NCBI GenBank assembly: GCA_910578845.1
Contig: CAJTSL010000007.1
Coordinates: 1 to 5,338, forward strand
Origin: an uncultured Lachnospiraceae bacterium
GTDB taxonomy: Bacteria; Bacillota; Clostridia; Lachnospirales; Lachnospiraceae
Direction: 5' to 3'
Length of the DNA stretch: 5,338 nt
Positions 1 to 5,338 of the stretch are shown here, piece after piece. The translations under genes and the position numbers were made by a program. How positions within the stretch are numbered: the first letter of the stretch is position 1; each line of letters starts with the position of its first letter. Under the pieces are notes generated by a model that saw nothing but the letters and a program-made list of their open reading frames with translations, was not told the origin of the DNA and searched no databases.

Positions 1-6
1 ATGTCT

Positions 7-30
7 GCAAGCAGCCACTTGGCTCGTTGC
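7..30. repeat. Imperfect palindrome beyond the operon terminator
   Basis: The two arms are GCAAGCAGCCA and TGGCTCGTTGC, joined by CT. Outer GCAA/TTGC and inner AGCCA/TGGCT pair exactly, with a two-base mismatch (GC opposite CG) between them. The element lies just outside the operon terminator and is more GC-rich than the DNA next to it. No T tract follows it closely on either strand, so it is not a typical terminator. It could be a dispersed intergenic repeat, a processing site or a protein-binding site. I cannot tell from a single copy. Confidence 0.35.
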
Positions 31-60
31 TCGCGGGAATAAAATACCACAAATTGTAAC

Positions 61-103
61 AAAAGCTGCCAAATCGGCAATGAGCATTACCGGCATGGCA
101 GCC
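61..103 (-). terminator. Intrinsic terminator closing the transporter operon
   Basis: Read on the minus strand, GCTGCC (102-97) pairs with GGCAGC (70-65). An inner stem, CGGTAATG (92-85) with CATTGCCG (82-75), contains one G-U pair and has a very short loop. TTTTGTT follows directly on the minus strand (64-58). The hairpin begins about 26 nt after the stop codon of the last permease, as expected for the end of the operon. The T tract is short, so termination may be incomplete. Confidence 0.75.
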
Positions 104-128
104 TTCTATGTATTTCGTAATTCTGACT

Positions 129-1178
129 TTAGTGTTTTTTCTTACGGGCTATAACAACGCTCTGAATGATCAAGAACAGGCAAAGCATTGCCGCTACCGT
201 GATTCCCGTATACCACGCTTCGTCAAATCCAGCGGAAGAAACAATCTTTTTAATCGCGCTAAGCGATAATACGCCAAAGAATGTCCCTGCGATGTTACCA
301 ACGCCACCCGTCAGCATCGTACCGCCTATGATAGAAGAGGCAATCGCATTCATTTCTGCACCGCTTCCGTTTGAAACAGCGCCGGAACCGACATGGAGGA
401 AACAGACAAATCCGCCGATTCCTGCTAACAGCCCACATAATAGATGTGCCAGGAATTTCGTTCTTTTTACATTGATGCCTAACATCAAGGCACTCTGGTC
501 ATTACCGCCAACCGCATAGAACTGACGCCCTAATTTCGTCCATTTCAACATACAGAACAAAACAACGACCACGATCAGTGCCACAACCACACCGATCTCA
601 ATATAAGCATCTACATATTTTCCTGCTTTCGTAACATACCCCAATCCCGGGATGATGACACGGGTATTCTTCAAGGCTACGAATTTCTCATTTGCCACAT
701 TAAACGGATTGGTATTGACAATCGTCGTCAAGCCCCGGGCTAAGAACATCCCGGCAAGTGTGACAATAAATGGCTGGATATCCAGATAAGCGATCAGAAA
801 TCCCTGGAATAATCCAAACGCTAACCCGATCGCAAGCGCAAGCAGGAGGGACACGAAAACATTTCCGCCCTTATAGTCTAAATACACCGCGCAGCACATC
901 GTGATCAATGCCGTTATGCCACCTACGGAAATATCAATGCTACGCGTAATCATAACAATACTTAATCCACAAGATAACACAATCAGGAACGCATTATCAT
1001 TCAATATGGAAAAGAACATCTGCGGCCTTCTGAAACCGGATCCTAGAAATATCATTGCCCCGATATACATGATAAAGAAAATTGCAATCGTAATCGTAAG
1101 GAGTAAATTGGTATCTGTCATATTTCTAAGGCCATTCTTCATACCATCCGGTTTGGATGTTGTTTGTTTCGATGACAT
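129..1178 (-). CDS. yjfF: Sugar ABC transporter permease 2, YjfF-like
   Basis: This is an inner-membrane permease of the BPD_transp_2 family (CUT2 sugar importers), 349 residues, about the normal length. It should pair with the permease encoded just upstream to form the channel. A short polar N-terminus (1-23) leads into a first membrane helix (about 24-46), followed by several hydrophobic segments and a basic tail (RKKKH). Family signatures are RSIDISVGG (79-87), DIQPFIVTLAGMFLARG (133-149), GRQFYAVGGNDQSA (217-230) and AIASSIIGGTMLTGGVGN (278-295). The third and fourth closely resemble what I recall of E. coli YjfF (YAIGGN, DAIASVVIGGTLLSGGVG). The ATG start is supported by AAGGAGG nine bases upstream and lies one base after the previous stop, so translation is probably coupled. 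The symbol is assigned by family resemblance and operon position. The transported sugar is not proven. Confidence 0.93.
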   Translation of the reverse strand: MSSKQTTSKPDGMKNGLRNMTDTNLLLTITIAIFFIMYIGAMIFLGSGFRRPQMFFSILNDNAFLIVLSCGLSIVMITRSIDISVGGITALITMCCAVYLDYKGGNVFVSLLLALAIGLAFGLFQGFLIAYLDIQPFIVTLAGMFLARGLTTIVNTNPFNVANEKFVALKNTRVIIPGLGYVTKAGKYVDAYIEIGVVVALIVVVVLFCMLKWTKLGRQFYAVGGNDQSALMLGINVKRTKFLAHLLCGLLAGIGGFVCFLHVGSGAVSNGSGAEMNAIASSIIGGTMLTGGVGNIAGTFFGVLSLSAIKKIVSSAGFDEAWYTGITVAAMLCLFLIIQSVVIARKKKH

Positions 1179-1179
1179 A

Positions 1180-2259
1180 CTAAGCTACCTCCTTCGTCTG
1201 AAATTTCTTTATCATGGAAGAGAACCATTCCCGCACTACTGGCGCACTGATCACTACCAAGATAATAACGACTACCGCTTTATACGCAGGAAGCGCATCG
1301 GACGGCACCTTGAACTTGAATAACGTCGTCGTCAGAAGCTGGATGACATATGCCCCGATAATGGATGCCGCCATACTGAATTTACCACCGCCCAAAGCAT
1401 TGCCGCCTAAGGCAACCGCTAAGATGGCATCCATTTCAATGTCCTTCGCGATAACGGAATAGTTGATGGTCGAGTTACGGCTTACTTTAATCAATCCGAC
1501 AACTGCTACGCATATCCCGAGAATAACGAAAGAAAGCAATTTGATAAGCTGCGGGTTCAAGCCGTTTAGCTTAGAGGAACTCTCATTGATACCGACTGCC
1601 TGTGTGTACAATCTAAGATTTGTAAATTTTAACACAAGGCCAATCGCAACCATACAAGCCACCGCAATGATGAGCGGCGTAGGAACCGGAATGCCCGGGA
1701 TATAACCGCCGAAATATCCAAAAGACGCTTCACTGATGATCGGGAGTTCATTATTGTTAACCCATGCGGCAATGGAACGTCCTGCCGTATATAGGATCAA
1801 TGTTGCCACCATTGGCTGGATCTTGAAATAAGCTACCAGCACACCGTTGAAAGCGCCAAATAACATGGCAACCAGACAGCTCACCAGAAATCCTACGATA
1901 ATCGGCGCCTGCAATGTCTCCGGATGGGTATTGCTCCCACATAATACACGCAAAAGCACGCTGCCGGCAATTGCAACCGCTGCGCCAACACTGATATCCT
2001 GTCCTCCGGAAGCCGCTGTTACAAGCGTCATGCCAATCGCAAGAATCGCAACCTCGGAACCGTTATCCAGGATTCGTATGATATAACCCGATAAAACAGG
2101 ATTCCCTATGTTGTTATATCCAAGCGTAATCTTTAAAAAAGACGGATCCATGATCAAATTAAATATAATCAAGATCAGTAAAGCAGCCAGAGGAATAAAA
2201 AGCTGTTGCTTAATTAATTTTGAAAAAATATTTCCATTATTTGTTTTCGTTGCTCCCAT
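1180..2259 (-). CDS. ytfT: Sugar ABC transporter permease 1, YtfT-like
   Basis: This is a BPD_transp_2 family permease of a CUT2 sugar importer, 359 residues and full length. After a short cytoplasmic N-terminus the first helix spans about residues 20-37, with more hydrophobic segments near 69-83, 119-143, 195-210, 241-257 and 327-341. The family motif GGQDISVG is at 85-92, YFKIQPMVATLILYTAGR at 144-161, and the cytoplasmic coupling-loop region AVALGGNALGGGKFS at 281-295. It differs clearly from permease 2, as in the YtfT/YjfF pair, so the channel is probably a heterodimer. The ATG at 2259 lies two bases after the ATPase stop, with GGAGGTGA nine bases upstream inside the ATPase gene. It ends one base before permease 2. 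The symbol rests on family resemblance and gene order. The substrate is inferred to be a furanose or related monosaccharide. Confidence 0.92.
   Translation of the reverse strand: MGATKTNNGNIFSKLIKQQLFIPLAALLILIIFNLIMDPSFLKITLGYNNIGNPVLSGYIIRILDNGSEVAILAIGMTLVTAASGGQDISVGAAVAIAGSVLLRVLCGSNTHPETLQAPIIVGFLVSCLVAMLFGAFNGVLVAYFKIQPMVATLILYTAGRSIAAWVNNNELPIISEASFGYFGGYIPGIPVPTPLIIAVACMVAIGLVLKFTNLRLYTQAVGINESSSKLNGLNPQLIKLLSFVILGICVAVVGLIKVSRNSTINYSVIAKDIEMDAILAVALGGNALGGGKFSMAASIIGAYVIQLLTTTLFKFKVPSDALPAYKAVVVIILVVISAPVVREWFSSMIKKFQTKEVA
1188..1194 (-). promoter_or_regulatory. Ribosome binding site of permease 2, inside permease 1
   Basis: AAGGAGG on the minus strand lies nine bases before the ATG at 1178. 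It overlaps the last codons of permease 1 (the Lys-Glu-Val stretch). Ribosomes finishing permease 1 would clear or reinitiate here, which favours equal production of the two permeases. Confidence 0.85.
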
Positions 2260-2261
2260 GA

Positions 2262-3770
2262 CTATTTCTCACCTCCAGCAATCGTGTTCATGACCTTATT
2301 CTGGTTCAAATCGCTGCCTTTAAGCTCTCCCACGACCTTCCGGTCACGCATGACTACTAAGCGGGAACAGGTGCGCAGCATTTCATCCAGCTCAGAAGAT
2401 ATGAAAGTAACGCTCATGCCCTCCGACGCAAGTTTCAGCACCAATTTCTGTATATCTACTTTTGTCCCGACATCAATACCACGAGTAGGCTCATCCAGAA
2501 TAAGATATTCGGGATGCGTAAGCAACCAGCGCGCCAGAATAACTTTCTGCTGGTTACCACCGGAAAGCGATTTGATTGGCGTATCCGCAGAAGCCGTCTT
2601 AATGCTCAAAAGCTTAATATACTCATCCGCAAATTTATTGGCCTCCGCTTTCGAAAACGGTTTGAAGAATCCTTTTAGCACCTGCTGCGCAAGAATCAGG
2701 TTATCCCGCACGGAAAGGTCACCTACGATACCGTCAATCTTACGGTCCTCCGGAAGGTATGCGATTCCATTCTTCATCGCGTCAAGCGGTTTTGCAATCT
2801 TAATTGGCTTACCATTTTTCTTCACCGTTCCGCCGGTTACTCTGTCCGCTCCGAATATTGCGCGGACACATTCGCTTCTACCGGAACCAAGCAGTCCCGT
2901 GAAGCCGTTTACTTCACCTTTATCTATATGGAAATCAAACGGTTTAATTCCCGCATCACTTACCAATCCTTCTGCTTCTAAGACAGGCACCGCTCCTTCT
3001 TCACGCTTATATGCCTGCTGTTCGTCCTGGATATCAGCCATATCGTCCAATTCCTTGCCAAGCATTTTGGACACAAGCTGGACTCTCGGCAAATCTTTGA
3101 TGGCATACTCGCCTACCAGTTTGCCATCCCTCATGACTGTAATCCGGTCGCACACTTCATAGACCTGGTCTAAGAAATGCGTAACGAAAATTATGCCGAC
3201 GCCTTTTTTCTTCAGATCGCGCATCAGTTTAAACAGCTTCGCAACTTCCTGTTCATCCAATGACGAAGTCGGCTCATCCAGTATCAATACTTTACAATCC
3301 ATATCCACCGCACGCGCAATCGCAATCATCTGCTGTACCGCAATAGAACAGCTCTCTAACTGCTGTGTCGCTTTTGCCGGTATTTCTAACGACCGTAGGA
3401 TCTTCTCCGCACCATCGTTCATTTTCTTCCAATTCTGGCATATGCCCGCCGTACGGCCTATGTATATATTCTCTGCTACTGAGAGATTAGGACAAAGAGA
3501 AATCTCCTGGTATACTGTACTGATACCTACCTTCTGCGCGTCCTGCGGCGAATGTATCGCTACCGCGCTGCCCTCTAGAGAAATCTGCCCTTCATCCTTA
3601 CCGTAAACCCCAGTCAAAACTTTGATCAAAGTTGATTTCCCGGCTCCATTTTCACCCATTAATGCGTGAATCTCACCGTGGCGCAATGTAAAATCTACCC
3701 CCTGCAAAGCGCGTACGCCCGGGAAACTTTTATGGATATTCCTCATTTCCAATAAAGCGCTATTACTCAC
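2262..3770 (-). CDS. ytfR: Sugar ABC transporter double ATPase, YtfR/RbsA-like
   Basis: This cytoplasmic subunit powers sugar import and carries two fused nucleotide-binding domains, in 502 residues from the GTG start. Domain 1 has Walker A GENGAGKST (39-47), a Q-loop Gln at 88, a weak signature CSIAVQQ (141-147), Walker B VLILDEPTSSLD (161-172) and the switch His at 198. Domain 2 has a degenerate Walker A, GLLGSGRSE (292-300), with Arg where Lys is expected, a classic signature LSGGNQQK (402-409), Walker B YLILDEPTRGID (422-433), and Ser in place of the switch His (FISSE). This asymmetry is usual for RbsA/MglA/YtfR proteins, where one site hydrolyses ATP well. The frame is open up to an ATG at 3848, but that extension would be read from the terminator hairpin as an Arg/Lys-rich stretch with no family match. 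The GTG at 3770 gives VSNSALLEMRNIHKSFPG, a typical family N-terminus, with GGAGG ten bases upstream. An ATG at 3746 is a less likely alternative. Confidence 0.93.
   Translation of the reverse strand: MSNSALLEMRNIHKSFPGVRALQGVDFTLRHGEIHALMGENGAGKSTLIKVLTGVYGKDEGQISLEGSAVAIHSPQDAQKVGISTVYQEISLCPNLSVAENIYIGRTAGICQNWKKMNDGAEKILRSLEIPAKATQQLESCSIAVQQMIAIARAVDMDCKVLILDEPTSSLDEQEVAKLFKLMRDLKKKGVGIIFVTHFLDQVYEVCDRITVMRDGKLVGEYAIKDLPRVQLVSKMLGKELDDMADIQDEQQAYKREEGAVPVLEAEGLVSDAGIKPFDFHIDKGEVNGFTGLLGSGRSECVRAIFGADRVTGGTVKKNGKPIKIAKPLDAMKNGIAYLPEDRKIDGIVGDLSVRDNLILAQQVLKGFFKPFSKAEANKFADEYIKLLSIKTASADTPIKSLSGGNQQKVILARWLLTHPEYLILDEPTRGIDVGTKVDIQKLVLKLASEGMSVTFISSELDEMLRTCSRLVVMRDRKVVGELKGSDLNQNKVMNTIAGGEK
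2269..2276 (-). promoter_or_regulatory. Ribosome binding site of permease 1, inside the ATPase gene
   Basis: GGAGGTGA on the minus strand is embedded in the last codons of the ATPase (Gly-Gly-Glu) and ends nine bases before the permease 1 ATG. With only two bases between stop and start, translational coupling is likely. Confidence 0.85.
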
Positions 3771-3780
3771 CCCAAATCCA

Positions 3781-3785
3781 CCTCC
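3781..3785 (-). promoter_or_regulatory. Ribosome binding site that fixes the ATPase start at GTG 3770
   Basis: GGAGG on the minus strand sits ten bases before the GTG at 3770, just after the U tract of the internal terminator. It lies outside the hairpin, so read-through transcripts have it free for ribosomes. No comparable site precedes the ATG at 3848. Confidence 0.75.
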
Positions 3786-3797
3786 AATAATTTCTCT

Positions 3798-3843
3798 AAA
3801 AAAAGCGCGGCGCAGAGCTATCATTTTCCTTCTGCGCCGCGCT
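3798..3843 (-). terminator. Strong intrinsic terminator inside the operon
   Basis: On the minus strand GCGCGGCGCAGA (3842-3831) pairs perfectly with TCTGCGCCGCGC (3816-3805), and an extra A-T pair closes the base. The loop is 14 nt. Seven T follow without a gap (3804-3798). This is a textbook Rho-independent terminator about 60 bases after the binding-protein stop and just before the ATPase ribosome binding site. Partial termination here would give more binding-protein mRNA than permease and ATPase mRNA. I see no alternative antiterminator pairing. The word AATGATAGC occurs twice (3849-3841 and 3825-3817), once ahead of each stem arm. Confidence 0.9.
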
Positions 3844-3856
3844 ATCATTCAACTCT

Positions 3857-3883
3857 GGCAGCTATAAGCTGGCTGCCCAGCTT
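3857..3883 (-). other. Two alternative small hairpins after the binding-protein gene
   Basis: On the minus strand AAGCTGG (3883-3877) pairs with CCAGCTT (3872-3866) around a four-base loop. Alternatively GGCAGC (3877-3872) pairs with GCTGCC (3862-3857). The two share bases, so only one can form at a time. No T tract follows. They lie between the binding-protein stop and the strong terminator and may protect the 3' end of the binding-protein mRNA. That role is inference. Confidence 0.45.
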
Positions 3884-3904
3884 ACGGTTGAAAATCTCTG
3901 ATAA

Positions 3905-5008
3905 TTAGATACCAAACTTCTCAACGTCATCTGCTGTAATGGTAGTAGCGTCAAATCCTTTTTCATCCATGATGATTGTCTTCTCAGCAACTGTACCGCC
4001 GCTCTCAAGAGTCTTGATGATATCATCAATGTAAGAAGACTGGAAAGGATTACACTGTCCGTCATAGTTCCAGTTCTGGTTTAACAGTTCCTCTAATGCC
4101 CACTTGTTGCAGTCAAATCCCATGATGACAACGTCTTTGCCAACACCGTGAGAGATGTTTGCTGCATCAAGAGCTGCTACTGCGCCTCTTGCCATATCAT
4201 CGTTTTCTGCATAGATTACGTTGAAAGATTCACCGGAATCAATAACAGACTGTACGATCTGCTGTGCTGTCTCTGCATTCCACTCTGCTGTCTGCTGGTT
4301 AACAATGTTCCAGCCTTCTGCTGCTACAGCCGCATCCATTGCTGCGGAACGGCCTTTCTGTGCTGCGGTGCCCATTACGCCCTGTAAATGAACAATGTTG
4401 TACTCGCTAAGTCCCTGAGCCTTTAACCAATCAACTGCTGTCTGGCCTTCTTTCTCCATATCGGAAACGATAGAAGCTTCATAGAGGCTCTCATCAGCAT
4501 CGATTACACGGTCAAACAAGATAACTTTAATGCCTGCATTCTGTGCATCCGTTAATACAGAATCCCAGCCTGCTGTATCTGCTGCGGAAAGAAGCAGATA
4601 TTCAACTTCATTCTGGATAAAAGTCTGTGCATGTGCAATCTGCTCGCTGTTATCATTGCTGTAAGCAAATGACGCATCATAACCGTTTTCTTTTGTGAAT
4701 GTTGCTTTCAAGTCATTGTCATTCGCTGTACGGTATCCAGACTCGTTCGGGTTATTGTTGATAATGCCGACTTTGATCAGCTCGCCTGAAGCTGCATCGC
4801 CTGTTGCCGCCTCACCTTCTGCTGCATTATCTGTCGTTGCTGCATCTTTTGTTGCTGCGTCGCCTTCTGCTGCATTATCTGTCGTTGCTGCATCTTTTGT
4901 TGCTGCATTGTCTGTAGATGCAGTCGTGCTGCCGTCGTTACCGCAGCCTGTTACCAGTGCAGCGATCATTGCTGTGCTAAGTAATACGCTCAATACTTTC
5001 TTTTTCAT
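3905..5008 (-). CDS. ytfQ: Sugar-binding lipoprotein, YtfQ-like
   Basis: This is the extracytoplasmic receptor of the transporter, 367 residues. A signal peptide with a basic start (MKKK) and hydrophobic core ends in lipobox VTGC, predicting lipidation of Cys22 and anchoring on the outer face of the membrane. Residues 23-76 are a disordered linker rich in Ala, Thr, Asp and Asn with an internal 16-residue repeat. The ligand-binding fold (Peripla_BP_4, type I) runs from about 77 to the end. Stretches resembling E. coli YtfQ are NESGYR (ESGWR there), AGWDSVL, ILFDRVID, NIVHLQGVMG and YAENDDM. The Tyr for Trp change in the first motif lies in a likely sugar-contact region. YtfQ binds galactofuranose, but relatives bind fructose, arabinose or other sugars, so the ligand is open. 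The ATG is supported by AGGAGG eight bases upstream. Ala codons in the parts I translated are mostly GCA and GCT, less mixed than in the downstream genes, which fits high expression. Confidence 0.93.
   Translation of the reverse strand: MKKKVLSVLLSTAMIAALVTGCGNDGSTTASTDNAATKDAATTDNAAEGDAATKDAATTDNAAEGEAATGDAASGELIKVGIINNNPNESGYRTANDNDLKATFTKENGYDASFAYSNDNSEQIAHAQTFIQNEVEYLLLSAADTAGWDSVLTDAQNAGIKVILFDRVIDADESLYEASIVSDMEKEGQTAVDWLKAQGLSEYNIVHLQGVMGTAAQKGRSAAMDAAVAAEGWNIVNQQTAEWNAETAQQIVQSVIDSGESFNVIYAENDDMARGAVAALDAANISHGVGKDVVIMGFDCNKWALEELLNQNWNYDGQCNPFQSSYIDDIIKTLESGGTVAEKTIIMDEKGFDATTITADDVEKFGI
4812..4907 (-). repeat. Tandem 48-bp repeat in the lipoprotein linker
   Basis: Two head-to-tail copies (4812-4859 and 4860-4907) share an exact 44-base core (4815-4858 and 4863-4906). 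They encode two copies of the 16-residue unit AATKDAATTDNAAEG plus Asp or Glu (residues 35-50 and 51-66), followed by a partial third copy, AATGDAASGE. The period is a multiple of three, so gain or loss of a copy changes linker length without breaking the frame. The near-identity at the DNA level points to recent duplication or slippage. Confidence 0.92.
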
Positions 5009-5016
5009 TTTTATAT

Positions 5017-5022
5017 CCTCCT
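5017..5022 (-). promoter_or_regulatory. Ribosome binding site of the binding protein
   Basis: AGGAGG on the minus strand, eight bases before the ATG at 5008 and preceded by a run of A, is a near-ideal and unstructured ribosome binding site. This fits a highly translated receptor. Confidence 0.88.
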
Positions 5023-5028
5023 TTTTTC

Positions 5029-5058
5029 GTAGGGTGTATTATACAGTGCCTTCCCTAC
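5029..5058. promoter_or_regulatory. Inverted repeat around the -10 box, possible operator
   Basis: GTAGGG (5029-5034) and CCCTAC (5053-5058) are exact inverted copies 18 bases apart. They bracket the predicted -10 box, and one arm sits at the predicted transcription start. Inside lies a second short palindrome, TGTATTATACA (5035-5045), which largely is the -10 box itself. A repressor bound here would block RNA polymerase. In transcripts from the upstream promoter the arms could also form a leader hairpin. No regulator is visible in the window, so this is suggestive only. Confidence 0.4.
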
Positions 5059-5066
5059 TGCTTCAA
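5038..5066 (-). promoter_or_regulatory. Main sigma-A type promoter of the operon
   Basis: On the minus strand -35 TTGAAG (5066-5061; four of six consensus bases) is followed by a 17-base spacer and a perfect -10 TATAAT (5043-5038). Transcription would start near 5031-5030, leaving a leader of about 22 bases that is little more than the ribosome binding site. The -35 box is weak, which suits a promoter helped by an activator. Confidence 0.7.
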
Positions 5067-5094
5067 CTCTACCAGAATCATTTCCTTTTTTCAA
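5066..5094 (-). promoter_or_regulatory. Possible second promoter just upstream
   Basis: On the minus strand TTGAAA (5094-5089; five of six) is followed by a 17-base spacer and TAGAGT (5071-5066; four of six), preceded by TGG, which resembles an extended -10. Its -10 shares one base with the -35 of the main promoter, so the two could not be occupied at once. It would add roughly 30 bases of leader containing the GTAGGG/CCCTAC arms. The -10 is poor, so it may be a chance match. Confidence 0.35.
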
Positions 5095-5100
5095 GCGGTT

Positions 5101-5338
5101 TTTCGGTATATCAGCGGATTTGACTGCTTTTAATAATACAAATTTCTTTGCTTTAATCCGTAGCTGAATACAAATTTTATAATTCTTACATTTTTTTATG
5201 ATTTTACCCCTCTAAAAGTACATTTTTTTCCTGTGAGTGTGCTTTCTTATTCCAAATACCGTCTTTTTATGTGGTCATTTTTTCTATACGAAAAGCAAAA
5301 AGCAGATTTTTTATGCAGTTTTTGGCCATAAGTTAAAA
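5101..5338. other. AT-rich upstream region without a gene
   Basis: No credible coding frame is visible on either strand. The stretch is rich in A and T runs: TTTTTATG occurs three times on the plus strand (5193-5200, 5264-5271, 5308-5315), which may make the DNA curved or provide UP-element-like contacts. Near the right edge CAAAAA-GCA (5296-5304) can pair with TGC-AG-TTTTTG (5314-5324) with a two-base bulge. This weak AT-rich hairpin could be the remnant or end of a terminator of a neighbouring gene outside the window. I cannot confirm that. Confidence 0.5.
5135..5177. repeat. Pair of 11-bp direct repeats upstream of the promoter
   Basis: AATACAAATTT occurs exactly at 5135-5145 and 5167-5177, a 32-base period or about three helical turns, so both copies face the same side of DNA. 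A dyad, CGGATT (5115-5120) and AATCCG (5155-5160), overlaps the same stretch. Same-face direct repeats upstream of a promoter are typical of AraC-type activators, which often control sugar-binding-protein operons in clostridia. The DNA is AT-rich, so chance is possible. Confidence 0.4.

Noticed and set aside
1..96. Minus-strand frame beginning with ATG at 96 and running off the left edge
   Set aside because: It starts inside the terminator hairpin, has no ribosome binding site and passes through the palindrome at 7-30.
2..154. Plus-strand frame open from the left edge to a stop at 152-154
   Set aside because: It runs through the operon terminator and into the tail of permease 2 on the other strand, and its translation shows no recognisable domain. 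Short open stretches like this occur by chance.
2284..3162. Long plus-strand open frame of 292 codons opposite the ATPase gene
   Set aside because: It is antisense to a clear, conserved ATPase, Ser/Pro-rich and without a recognisable domain. It is a shadow, as are the frames opposite the permeases and the binding protein.
5089..5104. Catabolite-response (cre) like site around AAACCGCTTGAAA on the minus strand
   Set aside because: Only the central part fits the CcpA consensus. The expected TG on the left flank and the C on the right flank are missing.
4695..5123. Plus-strand frame with Ala/Val/Ser repeats opposite the lipoprotein N-terminus
   Set aside because: Its repetitive protein is only the antisense reading of the 48-bp tandem repeat, and it extends across the promoter.
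5009..5338. Riboswitch, T-box or CRISPR in the upstream region
   Set aside because: The predicted leader of the main promoter is only about 22 bases, no conserved aptamer-like core is seen, and the repeats do not form a repeat-spacer pattern.
5333..5338. Possible end of an upstream minus-strand gene (TAA at 5335-5333)
   Set aside because: Only a few bases are available, so a stop triplet here is not evidence of a gene.

Overview
The window holds one complete sugar ABC transporter operon, entirely on the minus strand, of the CUT2 (ribose/galactofuranose) type. Read 5' to 3' on that strand it runs: promoter region (about 5338-5009), lipoprotein solute-binding protein (5008-3905), an internal intrinsic terminator (about 3843-3798), a double ATPase (3770-2262), permease 1 (2259-1180), permease 2 (1178-129) and a closing terminator (103-61). 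All four proteins look intact. The set of one binding protein, one tandem ATPase and two different permeases matches E. coli YtfQ-YtfR-YtfT-YjfF (galactofuranose) and the FruE/K/F/G fructose transporter of bifidobacteria. A furanose sugar is therefore the likely cargo, but the sequence does not say which one.

The organism is probably a low- to mid-GC Firmicute, most likely a gut clostridium of the Lachnospiraceae. The reasons are strong AGGAGG-type ribosome binding sites, a Gram-positive style lipoprotein with a long Ala/Thr/Asp-rich linker, AT-rich intergenic DNA and U-tract terminators. This placement is inference.

Binding protein at the membrane surface captures the sugar, the two permeases form the channel and the double ATPase drives import. 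The last three genes are packed 2 nt and 1 nt apart, with ribosome binding sites inside the preceding gene, which suggests translational coupling. The binding-protein gene is separated from them by a strong hairpin with a seven-base U tract. Much of the transcription probably stops there, giving an excess of binding protein over membrane complex. That terminator also shows that the longest open frame for the ATPase (from 3848) starts too far upstream; the real start is the GTG at 3770.

The control region has a good promoter (TTGAAG, 17-bp spacer, TATAAT) 30 bases before the ribosome binding site core ends, a possible second promoter just upstream, an inverted repeat around the -10 box, and a pair of exact 11-bp direct repeats further upstream that may bind a regulator. 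No regulator gene lies in the window. I see no wholly new system. The points worth a second look are the internal terminator, the 48-bp tandem repeat in the lipoprotein linker, the operator-like repeats and an imperfect dyad at the left edge.
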